Assembly (NCBI GenBank): GCA_030063045.1 | Contig: JAQSEB010000045.1 | Span: 806,001 to 870,000, forward strand | DNA from: Pratylenchus scribneri | Lineage: Eukaryota; Nematoda; Chromadorea; Rhabditida; Pratylenchidae | Direction: 5' to 3' | DNA length: 64,000 nucleotides | Notes under the pieces: generated by a model | The model's database searches: none | The model's input: only the letters and a program-made list of their open reading frames with translations | Told to the model about the DNA's origin: nothing | Shown here: positions 9,866 to 22,934 of the stretch, piece by piece | How positions within the stretch are numbered: the stretch's first letter is position 1 | Layout: each line of letters begins with the position of its first letter | Translations under genes and position numbers: made by a program

Positions 9866-10338
9866 ATGTATTTTACTCATTCAACAATTTTTTTGCTCAT
9901 CTTTTCATTTTCTTTAATTTTAAAAGATGTTGTTGCTTGTCCTCGTAATTTTAATTACCCAAAAATATATGTTTCATTAAAAATTTTCTCGAAAATCCAG
10001 TATTCCATTTTTCTTATCTGCTAACATTTATTATTGAGAGGTCATTTTTGTAAAGTCATTCATATCATAAGTTTACATAAAAAAATAAATATTATCAAAA
10101 CCAAATCCATATTCATGGTTAACATCAAAATTTCCACCAGAAAAATAAATTAAAAAAAATTATTTAGCCAACTTTTATGAGCCTTAAAAATACCAATTTT
10201 TCATGCAAATTTTAGGAATAATTTAAGCAATTTCTTAGAATTTTATTTCCATTATATTTTATAAATGTAAAATATTTTTAGCCTGTATTTTGGGTGCATG
10301 CCCCGATGACTATGGAAAATGCTCGAAAGAGGGATGTT
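9866..10338 (+). CDS. Candidate secreted cysteine-rich peptide (two exons seen, 3' end unknown)
   Basis: An ATG at 9866 opens MYFTHSTIFLLIFSFSLI, a typical signal peptide, followed by LKDVVACP. A donor (CCTC before GTAATT, about 9945) leaves one base of a codon. A 57-bp exon at 10282-10338, after ATTTTTAG and before GTAAGC, begins with the two bases needed to complete that codon and encodes CILGACPDDYGKCSKEGC. The phases match, which supports joining them. The last base of this exon carries a split codon, so at least one further exon is needed; I did not find it. Small secreted Cys-rich peptides in nematodes include defence peptides and host-directed effectors, but nothing here assigns a role. 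Confidence 0.4.
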
Positions 10339-11470
10339 GTAAGCGAAATTCAATGATATTATTAATAAATATTTTTAATTTAAATTTGTTGTAAGAGACC
10401 ACAATAAAATGCGAAAAATATAATTTTAATGTAAAAAAATAAAACTCATAAAATTTTTTTATTCATCTGAAATATTAAGTTAACTTTTAAAATTTTATTT
10501 TTAAAAAAATTTTACGTCGATTCATACAATTTAATCTAAAAATTATTAATTAAATAAAATATATAAAATCCATAAAATTTTTCGATGCATTTTATTATAG
10601 TTGAATTCGAAATTTTAATTTTTTGATATAACTATTGCACTAATCTAAATATATAATAATTTAAAAATGAAATTTATATGTTTTTTTTTTCATTAAATTT
10701 ATTTTAGATAACAATTTCATATATGACCAGTTTTAGAAATTTAAAAAAAACTTTAGTCCTCAATTTTCTAATAAGATATATTTTTTCAATTATTTTCGAA
10801 AAATTTAATAATAAAATTATGATTAAATCTTAATCTTGAATCATCAAAAGTCATTTTTAAAATTTTTGAATATTTTGTTGACATTTTCCAGAAATAAGCT
10901 TAGTGTAAAACAGAGAATTTTAAGAAAAAATTGCTCAATTTGAATGAAACTCATCAATATTTTCACTAATAATTAAAATAAATCTAAGATAAAAAAAAAG
11001 AAGAATAAAATAAAAACAGGCTTCACCTACAAAAATATGAATATATTAAAAATTAAAAATGAAATTATTTAAATTGAAAAATAAATTAAATTGCTATACC
11101 ATTGTCCACTTCACAGGATAAAATATGTTCTTCTCGCCATCCTGGGACAATTCTTAAAATTGGGTGGATGCCTGCACATGGTTTCATCGCATTCAGTGTG
11201 ATTAGCGAAATTGTTTCATGTATTGTGAAGTCAAAAAACAAAAAAATTAAATCATTTTTATTAAATCATTAAATTTTTCGATGTTGGCAGTTTTGAAAAT
11301 TTTTTATAAATAATTAATTTTTGTTTAAATAAGTATATGATAAAGAGAAAAGTTTATAGGTTGCATTTTGCATTAAAATTTTGTCTTAATTTCTTAAATC
11401 TAAACCGATAATAATCGATTTCCAGATAATTTAATCATAAATAATAGTTCTACATATTTTTCTTTAATTA
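10339..11470. other. AT-rich intergenic or intronic DNA
   Basis: Long A/T runs and no supported exon. A short less AT-rich patch at 11100-11225 follows CTTCACAG, but it gives no reading frame that fits its neighbours. Confidence 0.4.
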
Positions 11471-11580
11471 TTCCAATCACAATTCCGAAATTGGCCAGCC
11501 CATATTTGTGGCCTCATCGTTTAAAATTCCGTAGGAACACCATAGCCCAGACTTTTTCGGCATAATGGTGAAATGAAATA
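11471..11580 (-). pseudogene. Sre receptor exon 3 relic, inverted
   Basis: Read on the minus strand it contains TTTCACCATTATGCCGAAAA, GTCTGGGCTATGGTGTTC and CACAAATATGGGCTGGCCA. These correspond to the TM3-end block of the intact Sre gene at 47692-47925 (FAIMAERVWATIFIRSYE). Substitutions and small indels break the frame, and no neighbouring exon is in the right order. Confidence 0.8.
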
Positions 11581-11939
11581 TTTGTGATGCGGTAATATAA
11601 TTGTAATATAGAAGCAAATAATTTAATTCCATGGACAAAATTCGTTGTTATGTTATTGTTGGGGGTGGGTTTCGAATGCCAAAAGAATCTTAGAAACTTA
11701 TTTTTGTTTTTAAATTTTATTAAATTTTTGTTATTTAATGATTTGTTACATGATCATAATTTAATGAAAATTGGAATTTTCTTAATTAATAAAAATTATA
11801 GGCAATTTAATTTATGGGTTTAATTAAATTTATAAAATTATTCATTTTTGTGTTTAAAATGAATTAAAAATAAATTTTTAAATGTTAAAACAGAATGGAA
11901 CCGAATTTTTAATTTTATTTATCATAAAATTTTCTCTTC

Positions 11940-12140
11940 AAATATATTTTCATCCTTGCATTTTTGATGCATTGGCAATAGGCAAATTTATATAATATGA
12001 AAATTGCGTGAATTATGGAAGAAAGAGTAAATAAAAATTTCCATCATGTGAATGTTAAATAATTTATTAAAATGATTTATTTTTGTCTCATTAAAATGTG
12101 TAATAAAATTTTAGAAAAAATCGAGGCATAGCCAACAGCA
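11940..12140 (-). repeat. Inverted copy of the 44.3-44.5 kb block
   Basis: The reverse complement aligns with 44330-44530. Shared landmarks are GGC(C/T)ATGCCTCGATTTTTTCT, TTTTAATGAGACAAAAATAA and AATTCACGCAATTTCATATT. The two lie 32 kb apart in opposite orientation. Confidence 0.75.
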
Positions 12141-12360
12141 GGTTGAATTATATTAAAAACACAAATGATCACAAACAAAAATACAATAGATTCATTTTTG
12201 GTGACGACAATTACTAATTAATTTATTCATTTTTATTAAATCATTAAATATTTCGACAACTTAGATTTTGAGGATTTTATATAAATAATTAATTTTTCTT
12301 TAGATAAGTGTAATAAACAGAAAAGTTTATGGGATGCATTTTGCATTATATAAATGTATG

Positions 12361-12420
12361 AATGACCCTCAACAAAACATAAATGTCAAACAAAAAGGTG
12401 TTAGGATCCACCACTGTTGT
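12361..12420 (-). pseudogene. Sre receptor exon 4 fragment, inverted
   Basis: The minus strand reads GTGGTGGATCCTAACACC then TTTTTGTTTGACATTTATG, matching the start of intact exon 4 at 48540 (TGGTTGATCATC then TTTTTATTTGGCATTTATC). It is isolated and frame-broken. Confidence 0.65.
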
Positions 12421-14200
12421 TGAAATTCAAATTAATTATTTTTTATTCATTTTTAATTTATTTTTCATATTATTTATAATTTTCCAATTTTATAATAAAA
12501 TTAATCATTAAAAAAATGTTTTAAAATTCTAAAAATTCAGAAGTCAAAACTAAAAGAAATCCAAATTTATTTTATTAATTTTTTAAAATAATTTTTCTTA
12601 AATGATTAAATTTTTCGAATGTTGGGCATGGGGATTTTTTTGATACATGATTAATTTATTATTTTAAAAAATGATAATTCATAGAAAATTTATAGGTTAC
12701 ATTTTTCATATGTCAAAATTTTTAGAACAAAATGTAACAAAATCTTCATTTTTTTTGTTGCGTGAGCATTCCGAGATAATGTAATGAAATTTTGGAAGCA
12801 GAAGTGGAACCGTAATTCAAAAAATCGGAATCGCTCAAGGAGTGGGAAAAATTTATATTAAAAAAATTTAATTTATTTTCTTATTTAAATTTTTTCTATT
12901 TTTTCTTAATTAAATGTTATCAGAAAAATGAATCCATTTATTAAATTGAACTCATAGAATATTTCATTAAATTTAACTATAAAATAAAAAAAAAATTATA
13001 TTAAATCAAAAATGGCGTTTTTGAGAACATTTTAATACTTGTAATTTATTATTTTATTTTTAATGCAGACAAATTCCGCTGCCATAATTTTAATTATTCG
13101 ATTTTTGTTGTAAAATAAATAAAAATTTTGATAATTTATTTTATGGGTTTAATTTTAATTTTTTGGAATCATTAATTTTTGTAAGGAAATGAAGTTAAAA
13201 AAATTTTTCAAATTTTTAGCGAATTTTAATTTCATTTAAATTGTTCTATTTATTTTAAATTTTTTTAAAAAATAATTTACAAAATTTCGGCACACAATGG
13301 ATTAATCAAGCAGAAAAAGTCAAAAAGTAAAGAAATTGGATTAAATACCACGAAAGTAAGGATTTATGGCGAATGCTAACGCAAATGCTTTAATATTGTC
13401 TATTATTGTTCATTTTCTTAATCTTTCCCTTTTAAACCATCACCCGTGAACAAAATTTTAATGCAAATGCAACCCATAAAAATTTCTGTCATTTATTATA
13501 TATTTATTTAAACAAAAATAATTATAATTTGAAAAACAGACATAATAAACATCGAAAAAATTTTATTATTAAAAATAATTTTAAAATAAATAATAAAAAT
13601 AAAAATTCATAAAAAATTATATTTTAATTAAAAAAAAATGTGTCTTTAATAATTCTTCACGGTTCATGCTCGTTAATCAATGCATCAATTTCTCTAAAAT
13701 TTCATTGCATTTCTCGGAATGTAAGAGTTTTTTTTTTCCATTTTATTCTTACTTTAAATAATTGTCAAAAATTATTAATACGATATTTTTGCATTAGGAA
13801 ATTATTTAAAAATTTCATTTTATTTCATATTAAAATATTTTTATTTTAGAGTATTATAAATTTTTTTATTTCTTTTTAGAACCCATAAATTTTTTAAGTA
13901 ATTTAGAAAATTAATTTATATTATTTAAAATGAATTTCAAATTATCATCATCACAAGATGTCCATTTGAAATTAAAAATTAAAATTTAATAATTTAAAAA
14001 ATTCAATTAATTATCTTTTTGGTATTCAATTTTGAGTGGTTCAAATTAATTTTTTAACCTCTCATTTTACAATTAAATAAGTAAAAGAAAAAGCTTATTC
14101 GATTTTCCTTGTCATTTTTAATTACAGAAAATGATCCATTCGTAGAGGATAGAATTAAAAATTACATTAATTAAAAAATAAAATTTAATTATAAGCAGAT
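12421..14200. other. Degenerate Sre intron-derived DNA
   Basis: No exon. Several blocks are minus-strand versions of a recurring Sre intron segment, for example TTTATTTTATGGGTTTAATT at about 13140 (plus-strand form AATTAAACCCATAAAATAAA). The rest is A/T-rich and featureless. Confidence 0.5.
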
Positions 14201-16065
14201 TTTGCTCTCAATGTGCTAATTTTTTATATGTAATTTTTGTGGCTCATTGAAGGCCATAGTGTGTAGAATTTAAAATATTAAAAGTGTTTAAATGATATAA
14301 AAATACAATTCCATTAATTTTAAAAAATAAATATTTATTTTTATTCATTTTAAACACAAAAATTGATAATTTCATAAATTAAATCTAACCCTGGAGGGCA
14401 ATATGGCACGAGGAAGAAGCAGAATGACAAATTAATAATACTATAATAATTTCTGAGGTGATTTTTGGCCTCGGAAACCCATTTTAAATTTAAAAATTTA
14501 TTTATCCTTATTTTAAATAGAAAATTTAATTATTTTAAAAATTATAAACCCATAAAATAAATTGACTAAAATTCTTTTTTTTAGAAAAAATCAAATTTTT
14601 AATAAATTATACGAGCAGTTAATCAAGACATTAAAAGATGAAATAATAAAAAAATAATGTTTTCAATAAAATTTCAAAAAAATTGGTACTACTTAATTAA
14701 TGGGGGCAATTTTAAATAATTTAAAAAATTAAAATAAGTACCACAACCACAATATAAATATATTTTACTTTTTATTTATTTAAAATTTTTATTTTTATTG
14801 TCCATTGCCAATTGCCACTTCCCTTTTTAAAATCAAAATGATTTGAGAGAATTTATGATGAATTTAATCTAAAATAATTTTATGGGATACAAATTTAAAT
14901 TAGCATGCACATTTAAAAAAATATATAAATTTATATAAATAAATAAATAAACTTACAAAAATATTTTTCAAACTATAGAATTATTGAAATTAAAAAATAT
15001 TGAATAGGATTAAAATATTAAAAAAAAATTCTTAAGACAGTTTTTTACTCATCTGAAATTTTTGTGGGTTCATTCATGGCAATATTGTGTAGAAATTTTT
15101 TTGAATAATTTTGACTAAAATTTAAAATAGCTAAAAGGGAAGAATATTTAAATGAAATTAAAATTCAACATTTTATTTCTTAATTTTTACATTTTAGCAT
15201 TTAAAAATTTATTTTTTATTCATTTTAAACATAAAAATTAATCATTTCAAAAACCAAAAATTAAACCCTTAAATAATTTGATAAAAATACTAATATTTCC
15301 ATTGTTTTGCTTGAACTTAATTTCAAGCTCAAATTTGTGATCAACACCAAAATTTAACTCCAGGACGCATTTTTCATAATTTTTTCGTGGGGGTATCGCA
15401 AAACAGAAAAGTTCATTAACGAATTTCAATGATTAAAATTAAACTCATAAAATAAATTGACTAAAATTTTTATTAATTTTAGAAAAAAAACCCAATTTCA
15501 TTAAACTATGATCCGTTCAGCCGACAAAAAAAAGAAAAAATGAAATAATAATAAATTAATAATAATATTTTAAATAAAAAAAACAATAATTTTCTAAATT
15601 TTTTTATCCCTTATAATTATCTTAAACAAAACATCAGCACGATTAATTTTTACAAAAAATTCGGTTTTATTCATTTACTTACAAAAATTAATGATTTCAG
15701 AATTGAAATCTAACACATAAAATAAATGAATAAAAAAATAATTAATTTATATTTCATCTGCTGTGGTTGATCACCTTTTTGTTTGGCATTTATGTTTTAC
15801 CGAGGACAATACATTTATTTCCTTAAAATTTCACTTCATTTTCGCGGAATGCTTACAAATTTTCACGCGAAAAAAAATAAATAAACCTTCAAAAATTTTT
15901 TATATTATAGAATTTTTAAATTTTGGATCGGATTAAAATATTAAAAATAAAATTTCATTTTTTAAATGTAGATTTTACACATTCATCAATGTGCTAATTT
16001 TATATGTAATTTTTGTTGGCTCTATCACTGGCAGTTGTGTTCCGGAATTTTGTGAATAATTTAAA
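14201..16065 (+). pseudogene. Sre relics: exon 2 three times, exon 4 once
   Basis: Exon 2-like blocks lie at about 14201-14275, 15035-15105 and 15962-16060. Each has variants of CAGATTTTGCTCATCAATGTG and TTTTTGTTGGCTCATTCATGG, which in the intact gene encode TM2. An exon 4-like block at about 15762-15815 reads TGGTTGATCACCTTTTTG then TTTGGCATTTATG. Between them are repeated intron segments. All are frame-broken, and the order (2, 2, 4, 2) cannot make one gene. Confidence 0.75.
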
Positions 16066-16629
16066 AAAATTTAAAATAAAATGGAAGAAAATTTGAATGA
16101 CATTCATTTTAGTATTTAAAATTTATTTTTTATTCATTGAAACACAAAAAATAATATTTCACAAATTAAAATCAAACCTATAAAATAAATTGACTACAAT
16201 TTTATTAATTCAGAAAAATTCCAATTTTCTTTAAATTATAATCGTGGAACAACACAACAGAATTAAACATATAAAAAAATTAACTACTAAAATTCCATTT
16301 TATTTTTCAAGGATTGCACGCGCAACATAAATGGGCATTTTTTTTAAATAATTGTTCAAAATTATTATATACAATATTTTTGTATTTGAAAATTCTTTTT
16401 CATTGTATTTTACTTCCTATAAAATATTTTTATAGTATTATATTATGAATTTTTTAATTTCTTTTATTACTACAACCCATAAATTTTTTGAGTAATTTGT
16501 ATAATTTAATTTATCTATTGATTAATTCTATAAAAAAATTGTAAATCGATTCCAGCAAAAAATAAAAAATATTTGATGAAAAAATATCTATAGTAAAAAT
16601 GTAATACAAATCAATGATTAAATCCATTA

Positions 16630-17790
16630 TGTCTTCTTCTTAAAGCACCGTTGATGAGGCGAGTTTTGCAGTGAGCGGCCCACGCCTCTCTCTGTTCATG
16701 ATTTTGACTATAATATTGGAGTATTTCTCAATTACTACTTGGCACAATAACAATAATTTTATTGATGAAAATATTAAAAATTTGTAAAAAATGGCCATGT
16801 AAATTACATGGGAATTTAATTGTAAGTGAAAATATTCAAATATGATTTTAATTAATTCAAATATGCATAATTTTAACATTAAATATAATGATTTATTTTA
16901 AAATAGCTATCTATTTAGTGAAAGATAATAATTCTTTTCAAAACGAAAATTATCCTTCAAAATTTAGGAACCCTTTGCCTTAAATAATGGTATTTTTTGA
17001 AAAATTTTAATTTATAAGATTTATTTATTTTAATTAACATCAAACTCGAGTTAAAAACGGCAATAATAATTATATTTTTTTAATTTATTATTATTATTAT
17101 TTTATGGGCAGTTTGGTGACGGTCAATTTTAAAAAAAATGATTTTAGCGAATTTATGGTGAATTTAACCTAAAAAAATTTTATGGGTTCAAAAATTTTCA
17201 CATGAAAAAAAAATAAATTAAACTTTCGAAAAAATTTTTTTCATATTATAGAATATAATTTTTAAATTTTAGATTGGATTCAAAATTAAAAATAAAATTT
17301 CATTTTTAAAAGCAGATCTTGCTTATCAATGCTAATTTTATATTGAATTTTTGTTGGCTCATTCATTACAATTGTATGCCGAAATTTTATGAATAATTTC
17401 GATTAAAATTTAAAATGTATAAAATGATTAAATTTAAATCAAATCATTAAAAAATTTATATTTTATTAATTTTAAGCACAAAAATTAATGATTTCGAAAA
17501 ATAAAATTAAACCCATAAAATAAATTGATCAAAATTTTTATTTTGTTTAAAATAATTTAATATTTTCGTTAAATTATGCTTGATGTCGATAAATTCATTA
17601 AAAATGAAATAATAAAAAAAATTAATAATAATTTTCTAAGATTCTTTTTGTAATCGAAATTCGAAACCACCCAGAAACAATACATCAAAAGAATTTTTCC
17701 CATGGCTAAATCCAGTTTGGATGGTCTATTTACTTCGATTGCCTTTCTAGTTTCTACTTTTACATTACCGCATCCCTAATAATTCAAAAA
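16630..17790 (+). pseudogene. Sre pseudogene copy, exons 1-3
   Basis: Exon 1 is at 16630-16823 and starts ATG TCT TCT TCT then TAA, where the intact gene has a sense codon. It keeps the stretch ACTTGGCACAATAACAATAA seen in the intact TM1. Exon 2 is at about 17312-17400 and exon 3 at about 17640-17790, with AAATCCAGTTTGGATGGTCT. This is the best preserved collinear relic in the window. The early stop and exon 3 truncation show that it is dead. Confidence 0.85.
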
Positions 17791-18401
17791 TTGTTAAGAT
17801 ATTTTTTAATTTTTAATTCTAAAATACAATTTTCCAATAAATACCAATTTAAACTAATAATTTTAATGACAGATACAAATTAATTAAATTGTAATCCCTT
17901 GAGAAATTTATTTTCCTACTCAGTCTTTTTAATTAATTCCCATAAAATATTTTTTTATTGATTGTATTATAATTTTTTATTTATTTTTTTATAACTCATA
18001 AATTTTTTAAGTAATTTGGGTAATTTAATTTTTATAATTTTAGAATGAATTTAAAATAAGTATGGAAACTTCGTCAAAATTAAAAATTAAAAATTTAATA
18101 ATTTAAAAAATTTTTTTATTGTGTGTTGGTCAAATTGGTTTAAAAAAAATAAATATTTTTTAATGAATTATGAAAAAAATTAATTATTAATTATTTTGAG
18201 AAATTAGGATAGAAATTATAATGCATTATGCAACTCATAAACTCTTCTGAATATCATAGACTTATGTAAACAAAAATTAATTATTTATAAAAATCCTGAA
18301 AAACTGCATTCGTCAAAAAATTTAATGATTTAATAAAAATGATTTCAAGAATTAATTTATAAAATAATTATGAATTTTTTTTTGATTTTTCACTTCGCAG
18401 G

Positions 18402-18538
18402 CATGGAATAATTTGGTAAATCACATTGAATGTGATAAGACCTTGTTCCGGTACACAAAATTTGGGGAATTGGTCCAAGCTGATAAAATGGCTGCCGGAA
18501 ATACTCACATTTCATATTTTACGAACCGCTTAAAATGA
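18402..18538 (+). pseudogene. Relic exon of an unknown gene family (KFGEL type)
   Basis: After a CGCAG acceptor an open frame reads AWNNLVNHIECDKTLFRY then TKFGELVQADK and ends at TGA after NRLK. Related but broken copies sit at 29685-29835, 41110-41250 and 41610-41830. It is not part of the intact Sre gene. I do not recognise the domain. Confidence 0.45.
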
Positions 18539-19499
18539 TAATCCATTTTTTTACAAATATTCAAAATCGATAATCGGTTAATTGTATAACGATCAGTCTC
18601 GATTTCGAGTAAGAATGGCAATAATAATTAAATTATATAATTTAAAATAATAAATTACATAATCTCTACAATATTAAAATCTTTATTTTTAATCTTATAT
18701 ATTTATATTTATTAAACAAAGTCTTTAAACATTCCATTTTCAAAAATAAATAATTAAGTGAATATATGATTGACCTAACCAAAAAGAATTTTATGGGTTA
18801 TAAATTTTCGCATGAAAAATTTATATAGTTTCTTCAGATTATAGAATTTTTAAAATAACTTAATTTTAGATTGGATTAAAATATTAAAAAATTTCAATTT
18901 TTAAAAGCAGATTTTATACATTAATTTATTATTCATTTTAAAAACAAAAATTAAAGATTTCAAAAATAATTAAACCCATAAAATAAATTGATTATTAACA
19001 TCAATCTCAAAAAAAAGCAATAATAATTAATTTTTATATGTATATTTTTTAAATAATTAGAAAAACAAATAAATAGCAAGTACGATTATATAAAAATCGT
19101 TTTTTTTTAATTTTTTATTATATTTATTTTTATAACAATTAAATTTACTATACTCTCTACATTATACAATAAGATAATTCTTTTCAATACAAAAACTCTT
19201 CCTACAAAATTTATGAATCTCAAGCCCAAATATTATTATATTTGAAAAATGATTTAATAAGATTTATTTATTTTACTATTAACATCAATCCCGAAAAAAA
19301 CACCAATAATATTTTTAAATAATTACGAAAATTTAATAAATATCAAATCCCAGAATTAAAATTCTTTTATTATTTAATTTATTAGTTAAATTTAATTTTA
19401 TTGTTCACTCTAATTGAGTCCTTCCATTTTCAAAAAATGAAATGATTTGAGAGAAGTTATGGTGAATTTATTCTAAAATAATTTTATGGTTTACAACAC
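18539..19499. other. Non-coding, Sre intron blocks
   Basis: A/T-rich sequence with a fragment of exon 2 at about 18895-18925 (AAAAGCAGATTTTATACATT) and several recurring intron segments. No gene. Confidence 0.4.
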
Positions 19500-19745
19500 A
19501 AAAATGGCCACTCAAAGCACGATGATTTAATTGTGAATGAAAAACAAAATATAGTTTTATAATAAAAATTTGCATAATTTTAAGCATTAAAACCATTTAT
19601 TTTCTAGTTTTGAATTTTTATAATTTATATATTCATTTCGCAATTATGACCGAAAGAGTCTTAGCTACTGTGTTAATTCAGAACTATGAGCGTCAAGGCC
19701 ATAAATATGGGCTGGACAGTGCCAGAATTGTGGAGACCAAATATA
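19500..19745 (+). pseudogene. Sre relic: exon 1 tail and exon 3 tail
   Basis: Positions about 19500-19550 resemble the end of exon 1 (AAAAATGGCCACTCAAA, then TTAATTGTGAATGAAAAA). Positions about 19635-19740 resemble the end of exon 3 and still read FAIMTERVLATVLIQNYERQ. Exon 2 is missing between them. The exon 3 part is open but has lost its beginning. Confidence 0.75.
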
Positions 19746-20529
19746 AAAAAATTGGACAATTATTTGTTAATAAATTATTTGAAAAAATCAATTATTTATT
19801 ATTTAAAATATCGGACAAAAAAATTATTAAAATGAAACCCATAAATTTATGTGATTTCTAATTTATTAAATGATTAATAAATTAATCATAAATTTAATAA
19901 TTTGCATCATCCTCATCGTCCAAAAAATTTAATAATTTAATAATAAATGATTTAATAAAATTAGTTTCTAAATATTTATTGATTTTATATTACGCAACAT
20001 ATTTAAATGGGTATATTATTTCATTTTGTTCCATTTCCACTTCAAATACATAATCGTCCAAAAACTCTATACAATATTTATTTGCATTTAGGAATTGTAG
20101 AAAAATATTTTTCTTGCTTTTCAAATTCACCAATAATATTTTATACAAATCTTAGAAAAAGATAAATTTTTAATTACTTTTTTAAACAAATATTATACAA
20201 CCAATAAATTTTTTTAAGTAATTTGGGAATTTAATTTTTATAATTTATGTACAGAATTCAAAAAAATATACAAATTTGCTCACATAGAATTTAATAAAAA
20301 AAATTTATATTTTTTAAAACAATATCAAGTAATATTTTTATTGAAAATTCACGTATAAAATGTAAAAAAACTCATAATAAAGAATTAAATAAATGTTCAA
20401 TAATAACAAAAATAGAAATGCTTAAAAAAATTATATTTTATAGAAAAATTTATCGATTTTTCTAGTTGAATAATTTTTGCTATAAAATTATTTAAGTATA
20501 ATTGTCTTCATCAAATATGAATCTATTAT

Positions 20530-21260
20530 ATTTCAGTTTGAATTATTGTGGGCTTTTTCATGGGAAATATGTCCCAAAATTTTGTAAATTTATTTAAAAA
20601 AATTTCAAATATTAAAAGGGAAGAAATTTAAATAATTTCAAGAAAAAATTGATTTTTATTCAATTCCTTGCAGGAATTTGATATTTCAAAAAATTATAAT
20701 TAAATTCATAAAATAAATTGACTAACATTTTTATTTATTTTAGAAAAATTCAAATTTTCATTAAATTAAGAAAGGGTGACCGCAGACCAAAAAATTAAAA
20801 AATATTACAATAAAATTAAAAAATTTTCGAATAGGCATCAAATTTTTATTTTTGCCATACAATACCATTAAAAAATCATCAAATCATATACCATTCGATT
20901 CTCTCAATAAGCTTCATCCAAATTTGGGCAAATTAAATTATTTTATGCTCAATAATTTATTCGGCAAAAAATTAATTATTTTGTTGGAATGATATAGACA
21001 GAGGAATGCATTACAAATATTAAAAAATTGCTATCAATTCATGCCATACTCATCAATGTACTAATTTTTTATGGATTTATTGTGGGCTCTTTCATGACAA
21101 ATTTGTGCCAAAATTTTGTAAATTATTTTTTAAAAAAATTTAAAATATTAAAAGGGAAGAAATTTAATTTAAATTAGAAATTCAATTTCATTTATTTCAA
21201 GAAAAAATTGTTTTTTCCTTGCAGAAATTTGATATTACAAAAAAAAACTAAAATTAAACC
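20530..21260 (+). pseudogene. Two Sre exon 2 relics with flanking intron
   Basis: Exon 2-like blocks are at about 20535-20590 and 21040-21125 (GTACTAATTTTTTATGG, GTGGGCTCTTTCATGA). Each is followed by the same intron sequence, including TTTCAAGAAAAAATTG and CCTTGCAGAAATTTGATATT. The second copy has an inverted relative at 32030-32262. Confidence 0.7.
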
Positions 21261-22086
21261 CATAAAATAAATTACCAAAATTTTTATTTATTTTAGAACA
21301 AAAATTGAATTCTCCCCAAATTATGAACTTAATTATCATCAAAAAAGATGAAACAATACAAATTAATAATATTGATAAATTAATTTAAAAAAATTAAAAT
21401 TTCTAAGATATTTTGGCCTTCAAACCATAATCAACAGCATATCCATACCATTAATTTTAACAACAAAATCTTTTTTTATTCATTTAATTAAAAAATTTTA
21501 GATTTCAAAAAATTAAAATTAAACCCATAAAATAAATTGACTACAATTTTTATTTATTTTAGAAAAATTCAATTTTTAATTGAATTAAAATCATATTCAA
21601 CGACTGTTATTAAAAAAAATTATGGGAAAATAATTTCTTATCAATTTTGAAAAAAAAATAGATTATTCTATTAATTATTTAATTTTAATAACTATTACAA
21701 AATTTGGATGAAAAATGCAACCCATAAAATTATTTGTTCATTATCATTTATTAAAAAGATAATTTATTTATTTATTATTTGAAAGATCGGAGGAAATCAA
21801 CAATGATGAAAAGATTTAATTATTTAATAAAAAAAATGATTTTAAAATTAATAATGAAAAATGGAATCATTGAACATATTTTTGACTTTTTTTAATTTTC
21901 GTTACCACTCTCTCATTTTTTAAATTGTAATGCATATTCATTTGCTGTCAGTATCGAAATTATGCTGCGCCGACGCTGAAATATTCTTTCAAAAAAAATG
22001 CAAATATAATTTGATATTTACAAAATTTTTCTACTATTTATTATGGCAAATCATTATTTTAAAATTAGGAAAAATTAATTTAACAT

Positions 22087-22575
22087 TTAAGGAATTTTTT
22101 CTATTTCAAATCCATTTAAATCCCATACAAATTTTCCATTCCTCACTTTTCTCTCATTAATGCCATCCTCAAATCCATCAATATAGCCGGCACGGAATTC
22201 CTCATTGTCCGGATATTGGTCTTCTAATTGTTTCAACACACTTTCACTGATTACGTTACCCAATTCGCTGCAATTGCCATCCCTGAATCCTAGCATATAG
22301 CCAGGGGCCCATTTCAATTTCCGTCAAGTCCTTGACTTGTGATCAAGCAAGTTCTTGATGTCAGTTTTCTGTTTCAATTAACTATAAATCACATGTATTT
22401 CACTTGTATTTCACATGTATTTTATGTGTTTTTCCTTGATTTTTTATTGAAACAAAATTTAATTTCTTGACGTCAAGAACTTGCTTGACCACAAGTCAAG
22501 AACTTGACGGAAATTGAAATGGGCCACAGATGTATAGCCGACCTGTTGTGTAGACATTTGGGTCGAATTTGACAT
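22087..22575 (-). pseudogene. Small GY/DG-repeat protein gene interrupted by a MITE
   Basis: The minus strand starts ATG at 22575 (MSNSTQMSTQQVGYTSV). It is cut at 22522 by a 212-bp insertion and resumes with PGYMLGFRDGN, an acidic middle, AGYIDGFEDG, and a stop at 22087. The insertion is flanked by GGCC on both sides; counting only one GGCC the two parts are in the same frame (about 90 residues). Within the insert the frame hits TAA. The protein contains two copies of a GY--GF-DG motif. I do not recognise it. The reading is clear but expression is unlikely unless the insert is tolerated as a new 3' or 5' end. Confidence 0.6.
22310..22521. mobile_element. MITE, 212 bp, GGCC target duplication
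   Basis: Inverted ends CATTTCAATTTCCGTCAAG on the left and its complement on the right. The arms extend about 55 bp with few mismatches (both include AAGCAAGTTCTTGA in opposite orientation). GGCC precedes (22306-22309) and follows (22522-22525). The middle has a small direct repeat around CACATGTATTT. No coding capacity. Confidence 0.85.
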
Positions 22576-22934
22576 TGATTTATTTTCATTCAAAATATAT
22601 TCGTTTTTAAATGGTGGAAAAGACCGTACAAATTTTGACTGATGGAGAACGAAATTTTAAATAAGACAAAAACAAGTTTGGAAATGGGCTCTGGCTCATC
22701 AGCTGATTGTGATAAATTGGAAAAATTTTGATTGATGAATGATGAAAGGGAAATTAAAAATAAAAATAAAATCATCTATCGCAATTTTTGGATCTCATAA
22801 AAATGAGAAGAAAGAATCTATTTACAATTTTGTATTTTTATCAACATAATTTTATTATTTTGAATAAAAAAAATTTTTTGACATAGTTAATTTATCTTTT
22901 CTTTATTTTTTAAAATTTCATAATAATTTTAAAA

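Noticed and set aside
11116..11225. Possible third exon of the 9.87-kb cysteine-rich gene after CTTCACAG
   Set aside because: The phase required by the previous exon gives an immediate stop, and the other phases show no cysteine pattern.
16640..16879. 79-residue minus-strand frame
   Set aside because: It is the antisense of a Sre exon 1 relic that matches the intact gene on the plus strand.
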